A DNA stretch of 64,000 bases from the NCBI RefSeq assembly GCF_963693435.1, contig NZ_OY856306.1, positions 496,001-560,000 on the forward strand, written 5' to 3'. Origin of the DNA: Pasteurella atlantica (GTDB lineage Bacteria; Pseudomonadota; Gammaproteobacteria; Enterobacterales; Pasteurellaceae). Positions 42,163 through 50,283 of the stretch are shown here, piece after piece. Position 1 is the first letter of the stretch, and every line of letters begins with the position of its first letter. Under the pieces are notes generated by a model, which was given only the letters and a program-made list of their open reading frames with translations, had not been told where the DNA came from and did not search any database. The position numbers and the translations under genes are program-made.

Positions 42163-42203
42163 AAAATAGCAAAACTTGCAGAAATTACAGGTTTTGCTAT
42201 TTT
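42163..42203 (-). terminator. Long stem between the ATPase and the 185-residue gene
   Basis: AAAATAGCAAAACTTG (42163-42178) and CAGGTTTTGCTATTTT (42188-42203) are complementary over 16 bp with one G-U pair and a 9-nt loop. It is about 90 bp past the stop of the upstream minus-strand gene and ends in TTTTATTTT on that strand. It could be a terminator, or an operator for the ATPase gene that begins 19 bp further on. Confidence 0.6.
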
Positions 42204-42292
42204 ATTTCTTCTATGACTTTTTTGCAATGATTTTCTTTGATTGGATATAAAACTGTGTTATCTGCTGTTTTCAGTTTTCTTTATTTCACAAA

Positions 42293-42850
42293 TTATGCAA
42301 TTTTCACTATTCGGCATTTTTTACATAATGGATATTTTTTTAAAAATGGAAGAATAATTTTGTGCATTTCATCAAAACTTTTACCATAAAGATAGAAAGA
42401 GGTTTCTTCTCCTTCCCAATAACTTTCAATACGACCAGCTTCTTTCTCTTCTAAAAGTTTATCAATTTCCTTATAAACTACATTCACATCGCATTCTTCA
42501 TATATTTTATCATCTAAATCATTACTTAAATACAACCCTAATCCTTCGTGTTTTCCAAATGGAATTACTTTGGGTTCATCTGTTTCATTTTCAGGATAGA
42601 TTGTTATTTTTGAACCTTTGGGTGCAAGGACAAATTCAATTATATCAATAATTTCTTCATTAAACTCTTTTTCATTTAGCTTAATTTCCATATCACAATA
42701 AGCAATTTCACCATTTGTTTCTTGCCCTGTTCCGCCGCCTGTAATTTCTGCTTTAATATTTTGTTGTTCAAAAATTTCATTTATGATGTCTTCTAATTCG
42801 TGTCGGTGCATTGGTTGCAATTTTGCATTTAATGTTGCTGTAATATACAT
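42293..42850 (-). CDS. Uncharacterised two-domain protein, possible orphan immunity protein
   Basis: 185 residues, acidic, no signal peptide or membrane segment. It starts MYITATLNAKLQPMHRHELE, contains EITGGGTGQETNGEIAYCDM and the repeated-looking GKHEGLGLYL, and ends FLKKYPLCKKCRIVKIA. I do not recognise a named family; similar-looking proteins occur in Bacteroidota and in polymorphic-toxin immunity clusters. Its neighbour two genes upstream is a SUKH protein, which supports an immunity role only by association. AAGGAAAAATATT precedes the ATG. TATATTTG, a Bacteroidota-like -7 word, is present upstream. Confidence 0.6.
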   Translation of the reverse strand: MYITATLNAKLQPMHRHELEDIINEIFEQQNIKAEITGGGTGQETNGEIAYCDMEIKLNEKEFNEEIIDIIEFVLAPKGSKITIYPENETDEPKVIPFGKHEGLGLYLSNDLDDKIYEECDVNVVYKEIDKLLEEKEAGRIESYWEGEETSFYLYGKSFDEMHKIILPFLKKYPLCKKCRIVKIA

Positions 42851-42904
42851 AATATTTTTCCTTATTTAGTTTTTAAATTTCGTTCGCTTTAATAGTAGGT
42901 AACG

Positions 42905-42959
42905 ATTGTACAAACACAATAGCATTTATACTCCAAATATAAAGAATAAACACTATTGT
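42905..42959. repeat. Inverted repeat upstream of the 185-residue gene
   Basis: AAACACAATAG (about 42914-42924) and CTATTGTGTTT (about 42951-42961) are exact 11-bp complements separated by about 26 bp. It lies in the 137-bp gap between the two small genes and includes TATATTTG on the coding strand. It could be an operator or the foot of a cassette-type recombination hairpin. Confidence 0.5.
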
Positions 42960-42987
42960 GTTTATATTTCTCTTTATGTGTTCGTTT

Positions 42988-43341
42988 TTATTTTATACAT
43001 ATTAAAACATCTTCAATTTCATAATTAATTTTTAATTCCGTTAGAAATTTGCAAACTGATTTTGTGTGATTGATTAATTTACTTGGCATTAATTTTCCTA
43101 TTTCTTTTTCTTCAATAGGATTTATTTGTATTTGCTTTATCGCTTTGTATGGCGTTGGTTCTAAACCAAAATCTATATATTCGCTAGTTGGATTACTTAT
43201 CCACTCGTTCCAATGACTACCTTTTACATAATGTTTATATTCTTCAACATTTGGTTTAGTCTGTATTCTGAATTTAACTTTAAAAGGTTCTTGTTCATAC
43301 AATTCTATTACTTTTAAAATTTTATCAAACGGTGTATTCAT
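42988..43341 (-). CDS. Uncharacterised small protein in immunity-like cluster
   Basis: 117 residues, starting MNTPFDKILKVIELYEQEPF, with YVKGSHWNEWISNPTSEYID in the middle and LKINYEIEDVLICIK at the end. It is soluble, with no motif I recognise. It is preceded by the repeated 45-bp module (43387-43431) with TTTG and TATATTTA spaced by 20 bp, which resembles a Bacteroidota promoter. Function cannot be assigned; the SUKH gene just upstream suggests an immunity cluster. Confidence 0.6.
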   Translation of the reverse strand: MNTPFDKILKVIELYEQEPFKVKFRIQTKPNVEEYKHYVKGSHWNEWISNPTSEYIDFGLEPTPYKAIKQIQINPIEEKEIGKLMPSKLINHTKSVCKFLTELKINYEIEDVLICIK

Positions 43342-43386
43342 TTATTTTAATTCTTCTTTATGAAATTTCTTAATGACAAGGTGTTT

Positions 43387-43431
43387 ACGCTGTTGTGGAT
43401 AAATATACGATTTTTTTGGTTATGCACCAAA
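43387..43431 (-). repeat. Repeated promoter-like module, copy A
   Basis: ACGCTGTTGTGGATAAATAT continues as ACGATTTTTTTGGTTATGCA and CCAAA. It is about 87 percent identical by eye to copy B at 44132-44177. On the coding strand it reads TTTG, 20 bp, TATATTTA, close to the Bacteroidota TTTG / TAnnTTTG pattern. GCTGTTGTGGA (43389-43399) also pairs with TCCGCAATAGC (43470-43480), giving a 92-nt foldable element. Confidence 0.7.
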
Positions 43432-43506
43432 CTTTATTAAATAACCTAAACTTTCGTTTAAGAACCTAATCCGCAATAGCATAAGAACTTATGTGTTCAT
43501 TTTTTA

Positions 43507-44076
43507 TTAAAAATCATCACTAAACGATTCAGATATTGAACCACTATTTTCGTCACTATCATTGTTCTCAAATTCTTCATCACTTTTAAGATTCTGTATA
43601 AATTCTTCAAAACTTTCTGCTAAAAATGTAACTTTATAATTGTGTTCTTGATCAATATGAACAACTTTGGGTTCTCCTTGACTACCACATTCTGTATAGT
43701 CTAATGCAATCATATCGTGACCTGCCGAAGGGCAATCACATATATAAACACCTATTTTAGGATACCCCCATTCTTTACTCCAAAATTCACTCCCATATTC
43801 CCCACAAAGTGATGAATTTTTTTCTTTACCTATTCCAAACATACCTGTTATCGCTATATGGTCTTCTGCCCAACTTGTTGCTTCTGTTGTTGGATAGCAA
43901 GCTCTATTTGGGATTCCTCCATTTTGAATTTTCATTAATTCAATATAAGATAACGGAAGTTTATAACCTAATTCCTTCTCAATCTCAACAACTAATTCTT
44001 CTGTAACGGGTTTAGAAACATATTCTTTCTCTGCCCATTCACAATCCATCCAAAAATCTTTATATTTTTCTTTCAT
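43507..44076 (-). CDS. SMI1/KNR4 (SUKH) family protein, likely immunity protein
   Basis: 189 residues. TEELVVEIEKELGYKLPLSY, then MKIQNGG, is the N-terminal SUKH-1 signature, and AESFEEFIQNL the C-terminal one; GVYICDCPSAGHDMIALDYT fills the core. Residues after 165 form an acidic, Ser-rich tail. SUKH proteins commonly neutralise nuclease and other toxins of polymorphic toxin systems; no toxin gene is visible here, so it would be an orphan. AAGAAAGGAAAAA precedes the ATG. Copy B of the repeated module lies 56 bp upstream. Confidence 0.85.
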   Translation of the reverse strand: MKEKYKDFWMDCEWAEKEYVSKPVTEELVVEIEKELGYKLPLSYIELMKIQNGGIPNRACYPTTEATSWAEDHIAITGMFGIGKEKNSSLCGEYGSEFWSKEWGYPKIGVYICDCPSAGHDMIALDYTECGSQGEPKVVHIDQEHNYKVTFLAESFEEFIQNLKSDEEFENNDSDENSGSISESFSDDF

Positions 44077-44131
44077 TTTTTCCTTTCTTTTAAGTTAGTT
44101 GCTCCGAATGACACATAACAAGTAAGTTTTA

Positions 44132-44177
44132 ACGCTGTTGCAGATAAATATACAATATTTTTCGGTTATGCACCAAA
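44132..44177 (-). repeat. Repeated promoter-like module, copy B
   Basis: ACGCTGTTGCAGATAAATAT continues as ACAATATTTTTCGGTTATGC and ACCAAA. On the coding strand it reads TTTG, 21 bp, TATATTTA. Unlike copy A, its matching outer arm is absent, because rbsK DNA begins about 50 bp further on; this looks like the edge of the inserted block. An internal CACTT/AAGTG stem follows. Confidence 0.7.
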
Positions 44178-44225
44178 TAATCGACACTTTCAGTTAAGTG
44201 TTTGCCCTATTATCTTATTTTACAA

Positions 44226-45149
44226 TCATTGAGATTGTAAAAATTTCATCACATCTTCTCGACTAGGAATGGAAGATTGTGCTCCTTTCTTAGTCACTGA
44301 AAGGGCAGCGGCTGCGTGAGCAAAAGTGATCGCTTCTGTCATTGATTCTTGTTCGAGTAATGCAGTTAATAATGCACCGTTAAAGGTATCCCCAGCGGCG
44401 GTGGTATCAATTGCATTCACTTTAAACCCTTTGATAATTTCACCTTGATTTTGATGACTACAATAAACGCCCTTAGAACCTAAGGTTATCAGCACATATT
44501 TAATGCCTTTTTGATGAAATACTTGAGCGGCTTGTTGAGACGATTGTTCATCGGTTACCTTAATGCCTGTTAATAATTCCGCTTCAGTTTCATTTGGGGT
44601 AATCATAAAGAGATGTTGTAATAATTCATCAGGTAATGTTCTTGCTGGAGCTGGGTTTAATACCACTTTAACACCATTTTGATAGGCTATTTGAGTGGCG
44701 TTAATAATCGTTTCTAAAGGAGTTTCAAGTTGCATTAATAACATTTCAGCTTGCGAAAGTGTGTCTTTACAGCTAGCTAATTTTTCAGTCGTGAGGTGAG
44801 CATTTGCTCCTGCTGAGATCACAATACTATTTTCACCACTGTCGGTGACTTGGATCATTGCAACACCAGTGGTTTCTTGTGAGATCTCAAAAATATGTTG
44901 AGTATTGATGTTATCTTTTTCAAAAGCCGTTTTCATTTCGTGACCAATTGCATCATTCCCAATACAACCGATAAAATCAACATTGGCACCTAAACGAGCG
45001 GCTGCAACTGCTTGATTAGCACCTTTTCCTCCATAAGCCAGTTGATATTTTTTACCAAACAAGGTTTCCCCTGCTTGAGGAAAGCGTTCTGCATAAATAA
45101 CGTGATCGACATTAATACTGCCTAAAACAACTAAATGAGGTTTTGACAT
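44226..45149 (-). CDS. rbsK: Ribokinase
   Basis: 307 residues from the ATG at 45149, preceded by AAGGAAGTAATT; an upstream in-frame ATG would overlap that site. It phosphorylates ribose at O5. The PfkB-family motifs are GGKGANQAVAAARLGANVDF near the N-terminus and DTTAAGDTFNGALLTALLE with the catalytic Asp near the C-terminus. NPAPARTLPDELL and TPNETEAELLTG are also family blocks. It is downstream of rbsD by 21 bp; no rbsACB or rbsR is in the window. Confidence 0.96.
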   Translation of the reverse strand: MSKPHLVVLGSINVDHVIYAERFPQAGETLFGKKYQLAYGGKGANQAVAAARLGANVDFIGCIGNDAIGHEMKTAFEKDNINTQHIFEISQETTGVAMIQVTDSGENSIVISAGANAHLTTEKLASCKDTLSQAEMLLMQLETPLETIINATQIAYQNGVKVVLNPAPARTLPDELLQHLFMITPNETEAELLTGIKVTDEQSSQQAAQVFHQKGIKYVLITLGSKGVYCSHQNQGEIIKGFKVNAIDTTAAGDTFNGALLTALLEQESMTEAITFAHAAAALSVTKKGAQSSIPSREDVMKFLQSQ

Positions 45150-45170
45150 AATTACTTCCTTCATATTTTC

Positions 45171-45590
45171 TTAAAATGGAACACCAGAATATAAAATTAT
45201 ATTGGCATAAGGTGAACATTCACCTGAACGCACAATCCCCTTACTTTCATTCGCTTTTTGTTTGAATTGTTCGTGAGAAACATAGTCAATTTGAATTTGG
45301 TTACCCTGCTGTTTTTCTAATTCTGAGAGTTTCTCTAAAATCATTGAATGTATGCTTGGGTTTATCTTTTGTATTTCTTCTGCGAGTAAAACCCGTTCAA
45401 CAAATAGTTCTGTAATGGTTGCATTAAAGAGATCTAAAAAACTTGGAATGCCTTTGGTTATAGCAAGATCAATGCGATTTACTTTTTCAGGAATGGGTAA
45501 TCCTGCATCACAAAGTGTTATTCCATCAGTATGCCCTATTTTTGCAATCAGTTGTGAAAGAGGGGCATTAAGTAATGATGTTTTTTTCAT
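45171..45590 (-). CDS. rbsD: D-ribose pyranase
   Basis: 139 residues from the ATG at 45590 with AGGAGTGTT upstream, the exact usual length. It interconverts ribopyranose and ribofuranose so that RbsK can act. His20 in [19 protein letters not shown] is the catalytic residue known for RbsD, and the C-terminal [19 protein letters not shown] is characteristic. It is the first gene of a two-gene rbsDK operon. Confidence 0.96.
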   Translation of the reverse strand: MKKTSLLNAPLSQLIAKIGHTDGITLCDAGLPIPEKVNRIDLAITKGIPSFLDLFNATITELFVERVLLAEEIQKINPSIHSMILEKLSELEKQQGNQIQIDYVSHEQFKQKANESKGIVRSGECSPYANIILYSGVPF

Positions 45591-45829
45591 TGGAACACTC
45601 CTATTGTCCATAAGCGGTAAGAATAAATGTAATTAAAAAATACTATATAAATTTATCTTAAATGTAAAAATCTATTTTAGTTATTTGCTATGGAGATCAA
45701 ACTTTTACTGCAATTTGCAAAAAATTAAACAAATGTAACCGCTTGTTTTATAATTTCAAGATAATAAATTCTTTAAGGTTTTTAGTTTTAAGGATAGAAT
45801 ACAATCAATAAAAATACAAAGGACAAACA

Positions 45830-46522
45830 ATGAAACTAGGCATTATTGGTGCAATGGCACAAGAAGTAGAGATTTTGAAAAATACCCTACAAGATTTAAA
45901 AATAACTGAAATTGCAGGCTGTAAAATTTTTGAAGGAAAAATTAATAATAAAGAGGTAGCATTACTACAATCAGGTATTGGAAAAACGGCGGCTGCAATG
46001 GGCACCGCTCTCTTTTTGCAATTAACTAAACCTGATTATGTGATCAATACAGGTTCAGCGGGTGGATTGGATAAAAACTTAAATGTGGGAGATATTGTTA
46101 TCTCAACAGAAGCTCGCTATCACGATGTTGATGTGACGGCTTTTGGCTATGAAATAGGGCAACTTCCTGCCAATCCAGCTGGATTTGTGGCAGATAAAGA
46201 ACTCGCTGAATTAGCTTTTTCTTTGACACAACAACTAGGTGAAAATGCTGTTTCAGGGTTGATTTGTAGTGGCGATTTATTTGTGAATAGCGGTGAGATG
46301 ATCACAAAAATTTGCAAAAATTTTCCGCAAGTGGTGGCGGTTGAAATGGAAGCAGCGGCTATTGCTCAAGTTTGTCACGCTTTTGGTGTGCCTTTTGTCG
46401 TTGTTCGAGCGATTTCAGATGTGGCGGATAAAGAGTCCCATTTATCTTTTGATGAATTTTTACCCCTTGCTGCACAAAAATCCTCTGCAATTGTATTAAA
46501 GATGATTGAACACTTAGGTTAA
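45830..46522 (+). CDS. mtnN: 5'-methylthioadenosine/S-adenosylhomocysteine nucleosidase
   Basis: 230 residues, starting [20 protein letters not shown]. It cleaves adenine from methylthioadenosine and S-adenosylhomocysteine, feeding methyl-cycle recycling and the AI-2 route. The catalytic glutamate is in GAMAQEVE and the late motif is [15 protein letters not shown] followed by RAISDVAD, containing the Glu and Asp of the active site. The next gene begins 4 bp after its stop. Confidence 0.96.
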   Translation: MKLGIIGAMAQEVEILKNTLQDLKITEIAGCKIFEGKINNKEVALLQSGIGKTAAAMGTALFLQLTKPDYVINTGSAGGLDKNLNVGDIVISTEARYHDVDVTAFGYEIGQLPANPAGFVADKELAELAFSLTQQLGENAVSGLICSGDLFVNSGEMITKICKNFPQVVAVEMEAAAIAQVCHAFGVPFVVVRAISDVADKESHLSFDEFLPLAAQKSSAIVLKMIEHLG

Positions 46523-46525
46523 TTG

Positions 46526-48679
46526 ATGAAAAACGTATTCAATAGTTTGCGATTACAATGGTTGAATATCAATATGCTTAATGTATTGGCGGTATTTATT
46601 TCAACCAATATTGCCGCTATTGTTATTTGGCAATTAGAGATTTCTCATCTTGCAATGCCATTAGTTTTAGGCATTATTGCGACAGCATTATCAGAGCAAA
46701 GTAACCGTTTAACAGGGCGTTTCAAAGATCTTATTTTAATGCTGATAGCATTTGGTACCGTCTCTCTTATCTCACAATTCTTTTTGACAAAAGGATGGAT
46801 TTTTGTTCCTTTACTAACCATCATTACTTTTATTGTAGTAATGCTTGGTGCAGTAGGCGGGCGTTATAGCAAGATTGCATTTTGTACTTTGCTGGTTGCT
46901 GTTTATACTGCACTGGTTTATACCCCTAATGTGGTGTGGTATATCAACACAACGTTAATTTTATTAGGTACCTTGATTTATAGCTTTATCTCATTATTGA
47001 TTTATTTGTGTTTACCTAATCGAGCAACACAGGAGAGTTTAGCCTCTTATTTTGATAGTTTAGGAAACTATTTACAGCAAAAATCAACATTTTTTGATTT
47101 TGATGATATTAATCGCCTGTCTGATAAAAAATTAGCGTTAGCACGAGCCAATACTGCAGTAATGCGTTCATTTGATGAAGTAAGAGAAGTGTTGTTTAGT
47201 CGTTTAGATCAACAACATCGTCATTTTCATACGCAAAAAATGTTACGTTACTATTTAACAGGGCAAGAAATTTGGGAAAGAACCAGTTCAAGCCATTCTC
47301 AATATCAAGATTTATTGGAAGAGTTTCAGCACACTGATTTGGTTTTTCGATTACGCCGTTTATTAGAATTACAAGCAATAGAGTGCCAATATATTGCAAA
47401 AGCGTTACGCCATAATTTGGATTATAAACCCAATTTTAAAATGCAAAGAGTATTAAAGGGATTACAAAACTCATTGCAGTATCATCAAAAGGAAACAAAG
47501 GCATCTTTTTATCAATTATCGTCAATGATTGAAAATTTAAAGAATATTACCTTGTTATTTGAAGCTTTATATGAAGAAAATATTTGTAATGATTTTGGTA
47601 AAAATAATCAACAAACCTACCGCTTGTTATCTGAAAATATTTCAGGCATAGGCAATATTTTTTATACAATAAAAAAACAGTGTTATTTAGGATCTGAACT
47701 CTTTCGTCACGCTATTCGCCTTTCCATTGTGGTATTTGTATGCTGTTCGATTGTACAGATATTTCATCTGGAATTGGGTTATTGGATTTTGTTAACTGCT
47801 ATCTTAGTATGTAAACCAAATTATTCAGCAACCAAAAAACGACTGGTTCAGCGTATTTTAGGCACACTTTTAGGGGTATTTGTTGGGCTATCATTAAGAT
47901 ATTTATCTCCAACGCTAGAAGCTCAGTTGGGGATTATTGTTGCCACAAGTAGCTTATTTTTCTTTTTTATGGAAAGAAAATACAGCTATGCCAGTTTTTT
48001 TATTACCATTCAAGTATTAGTGAGTTTTGATGTCATTGGTTTGGGTAAAGAAATGGCGATATTACCTCGAATTTTAGATACCTTTATTGGAGCAGGCATT
48101 GCGTGGTTTGCGGTTTCTTTCCTTTGGGCGGATTGGCGATATCTTAATTTACGTCAAAATTTGGAAGAAACACTAAAAAGTAGCTCCTTATATTTACGTC
48201 ATATAATGGCACAATTACAATTTGGTTATCGAGACCATTTTGGGTATCGTTTAGCTCGCCGAATGGCTTATCATAATGTTGCAAAATTGAGTACTACCGT
48301 TTCTGCAATGCAGGAAGAACCAAAGAAATATAAAAATAGCTTAGCGGTTGCACCACAATTATTAGAATTAAATTACACGTTATTAAGCTATATTTCTGCA
48401 TTAGGGGTGTACCGTAAAGAGAGCGATACAATCAATCACCAATTTGAATATTCAACTGTTTTCTTTCAACAAGGAAAATTTATTTCACGATTATTGGATT
48501 CCACCTATTCAGAAACAAAACAGCGTAGCACACAGCTCAATGATTTAATCACACAGTTACAATATTTAGAGCAAGATTATTTAGACCACGAAAAAGATAA
48601 AGCAAGGTTACTAGTGCAACAATTATCTTTAATTGTGCAGTTATTGCCAGAACTTGATTGTTATGTGAATAAGCTGTGA
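46526..48679 (+). CDS. yccS: YccS/YhfK-type FUSC-family inner-membrane protein
   Basis: 717 residues from the ATG at 46526. Two blocks of hydrophobic segments, about 12-165 and 395-530, flank a soluble middle region, and a long soluble C-terminal part follows: the FUSC/ArAE-like layout. MPLVLGIIATALSEQSNRLT and GYWILLTAILVCKPNYSATK KRL are conserved YccS blocks. Relatives are putative efflux or transport proteins; the substrate is unknown. It is coupled to mtnN by a 4-bp gap. Confidence 0.85.
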   Translation: MKNVFNSLRLQWLNINMLNVLAVFISTNIAAIVIWQLEISHLAMPLVLGIIATALSEQSNRLTGRFKDLILMLIAFGTVSLISQFFLTKGWIFVPLLTIITFIVVMLGAVGGRYSKIAFCTLLVAVYTALVYTPNVVWYINTTLILLGTLIYSFISLLIYLCLPNRATQESLASYFDSLGNYLQQKSTFFDFDDINRLSDKKLALARANTAVMRSFDEVREVLFSRLDQQHRHFHTQKMLRYYLTGQEIWERTSSSHSQYQDLLEEFQHTDLVFRLRRLLELQAIECQYIAKALRHNLDYKPNFKMQRVLKGLQNSLQYHQKETKASFYQLSSMIENLKNITLLFEALYEENICNDFGKNNQQTYRLLSENISGIGNIFYTIKKQCYLGSELFRHAIRLSIVVFVCCSIVQIFHLELGYWILLTAILVCKPNYSATKKRLVQRILGTLLGVFVGLSLRYLSPTLEAQLGIIVATSSLFFFFMERKYSYASFFITIQVLVSFDVIGLGKEMAILPRILDTFIGAGIAWFAVSFLWADWRYLNLRQNLEETLKSSSLYLRHIMAQLQFGYRDHFGYRLARRMAYHNVAKLSTTVSAMQEEPKKYKNSLAVAPQLLELNYTLLSYISALGVYRKESDTINHQFEYSTVFFQQGKFISRLLDSTYSETKQRSTQLNDLITQLQYLEQDYLDHEKDKARLLVQQLSLIVQLLPELDCYVNKL

Positions 48680-48712
48680 TTTTGTAATAAAATTTACTCC
48701 ATAAGTTGAGCG

Positions 48713-50206
48713 CTATTTACATAATTCTTCTACGGACATTTTAGGATAAATCGGTTTACCACTAGATGTCACTAGTTGCTCTGCACCACACTTAGTCGTC
48801 ATAATCTTAGCAACATAATCCCCTTTTTCATTAATATATCCATATTGCCCATTTTCTCTTACAACCGCTAATCCATTGGGATAAAACTCACTGGCTTCAT
48901 TAAATTTTGGCTTTATTATCCATTGTCCTTTTTTATTTATAAAGCCATGTTTAGTGCTTCCTTTTGGATCCAGTAAAAATGTTATTGTTGATACGTAAGG
49001 CATTGCTCGGGCTAAACCATTTTTCTTGAAATTAGATAAATAGCCAAACTTTGCAGGCACGATAAATTCACCTTTTTCGTTGATATAGCCATATTTCCCA
49101 TCATATACAACTTTGGCAAGACCATTGCTATCAAAAAAATGTGTTTCATCAAATTGTGGCTTAATTACCCATTCGCCTTTAGTATTAATATAGCCGTATT
49201 TAGTATTCTTTTTTGCTTCTGCTAAACCATTATTACTAAAGCTCTGAATCCACTCCAATGTTAGTGGAATAACTAATTTTCCTTTGCGATCAAACGCACC
49301 ATATTTATCATTTTTTTCAACAATTACATAGCCATTATAACTATTATGAATATAATCAAACTCAGGTGGTATTACCCATTCACCTTTGGTGTTAAGCATA
49401 CCCCATTTATCTTTTTTCCTTTCTGCTAAACCTTCATAAAATATGGTTTGAGAATCAAATAACGCTGTAACAATTTTTCCTTTTTTATTAATATAAGCAA
49501 ACTTTCCATCTTTGGTATAAACTTCAGCTAAGCTTTCTTCATTAAAAGCCCCTATATATCGATATTGTGGTTGTACAACCCATTGCCCACGACGATCAAT
49601 AAGTCCATATAATCCATTTTCTCGCTCTTTTGCAGGGGTCACATCATAATCACCAAAATCTTCAGCAAACCAAAACTGTGGTGGGATTACCCATTTACCT
49701 CGTTTATCAATAAAACCATATTTACCCTTTTCTTCCATTCTTGCTAGACCATTAGCAGAAAAATCGGATACTCGTTTAAAACGAGGAGGAATAACCCATT
49801 CTCCCTTTGTATTTATATAGCCATAAAGATCATTTTTGGTTGCAAATGCAAGTCCATTCTTAGCAAACTCACCGATTATCTCAAATTGTGGATTTATTAC
49901 CCATTGTCCTTTGGTATTAATTATGCCTGATTTTCCATTCTTATGAGCTGTTGTAAAACCATTATCATCAAAGTATTCTTTATAGGCATATCTGTGTGGG
50001 ATAAGAGGCATTTTCTTGCTAGGAAAGGGAGCAATGTAATCAAGTTCTGGTGCTACAACAAGGTTGGCTTTGTTATCCATAAGACCGCATTTCAGTTGTT
50101 GTGCTGTATCTTTAAGGCAAAATCCTAACAAGCCATTTATATTGGCGTTAGCATTATGGAGTAGCCCTAAAACTGCTATCATAGATAATGTAAGTTTTTT
50201 CATCAT
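48713..50206 (-). CDS. Secreted WG-repeat protein
   Basis: 497 residues with a signal peptide (about 1-21). The rest is about ten WG beta-hairpin repeats of the form YGYINTKGEWVI-P-x-F followed by F-x-x-N-G-L-A. Clear copies include KGQWVINPQFEIIGEF, KGEWVIPPRFKRVSDF, RGKWVIPPQFWFAEDF, RGQWVVQPQYRYIGAF and KGQWIIKPKFNEASEF. WG repeats are thought to be a binding scaffold; no enzyme domain is seen. Two cysteine pairs, near the N-terminus and the C-terminus, could form disulfides in the periplasm. ATGATG start with AAGGG upstream. Confidence 0.85.
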   Translation of the reverse strand: MMKKLTLSMIAVLGLLHNANANINGLLGFCLKDTAQQLKCGLMDNKANLVVAPELDYIAPFPSKKMPLIPHRYAYKEYFDDNGFTTAHKNGKSGIINTKGQWVINPQFEIIGEFAKNGLAFATKNDLYGYINTKGEWVIPPRFKRVSDFSANGLARMEEKGKYGFIDKRGKWVIPPQFWFAEDFGDYDVTPAKERENGLYGLIDRRGQWVVQPQYRYIGAFNEESLAEVYTKDGKFAYINKKGKIVTALFDSQTIFYEGLAERKKDKWGMLNTKGEWVIPPEFDYIHNSYNGYVIVEKNDKYGAFDRKGKLVIPLTLEWIQSFSNNGLAEAKKNTKYGYINTKGEWVIKPQFDETHFFDSNGLAKVVYDGKYGYINEKGEFIVPAKFGYLSNFKKNGLARAMPYVSTITFLLDPKGSTKHGFINKKGQWIIKPKFNEASEFYPNGLAVVRENGQYGYINEKGDYVAKIMTTKCGAEQLVTSSGKPIYPKMSVEELCK

Positions 50207-50283
50207 TTTATTCCCTTTAGAAAATATCTATGAAAAATATTGAAAACGGATAATTTAAAAAATTGTCGTGTACAGAGTTATTT

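Noticed and set aside
43387-44177. Classical integron attC sites in the small-gene block
   Set aside because: No integrase gene is in the window and the canonical core sites (RYYYAAC and GTTRRRY) are not found at the expected positions of the repeats. The cassette idea is kept only as an inference.
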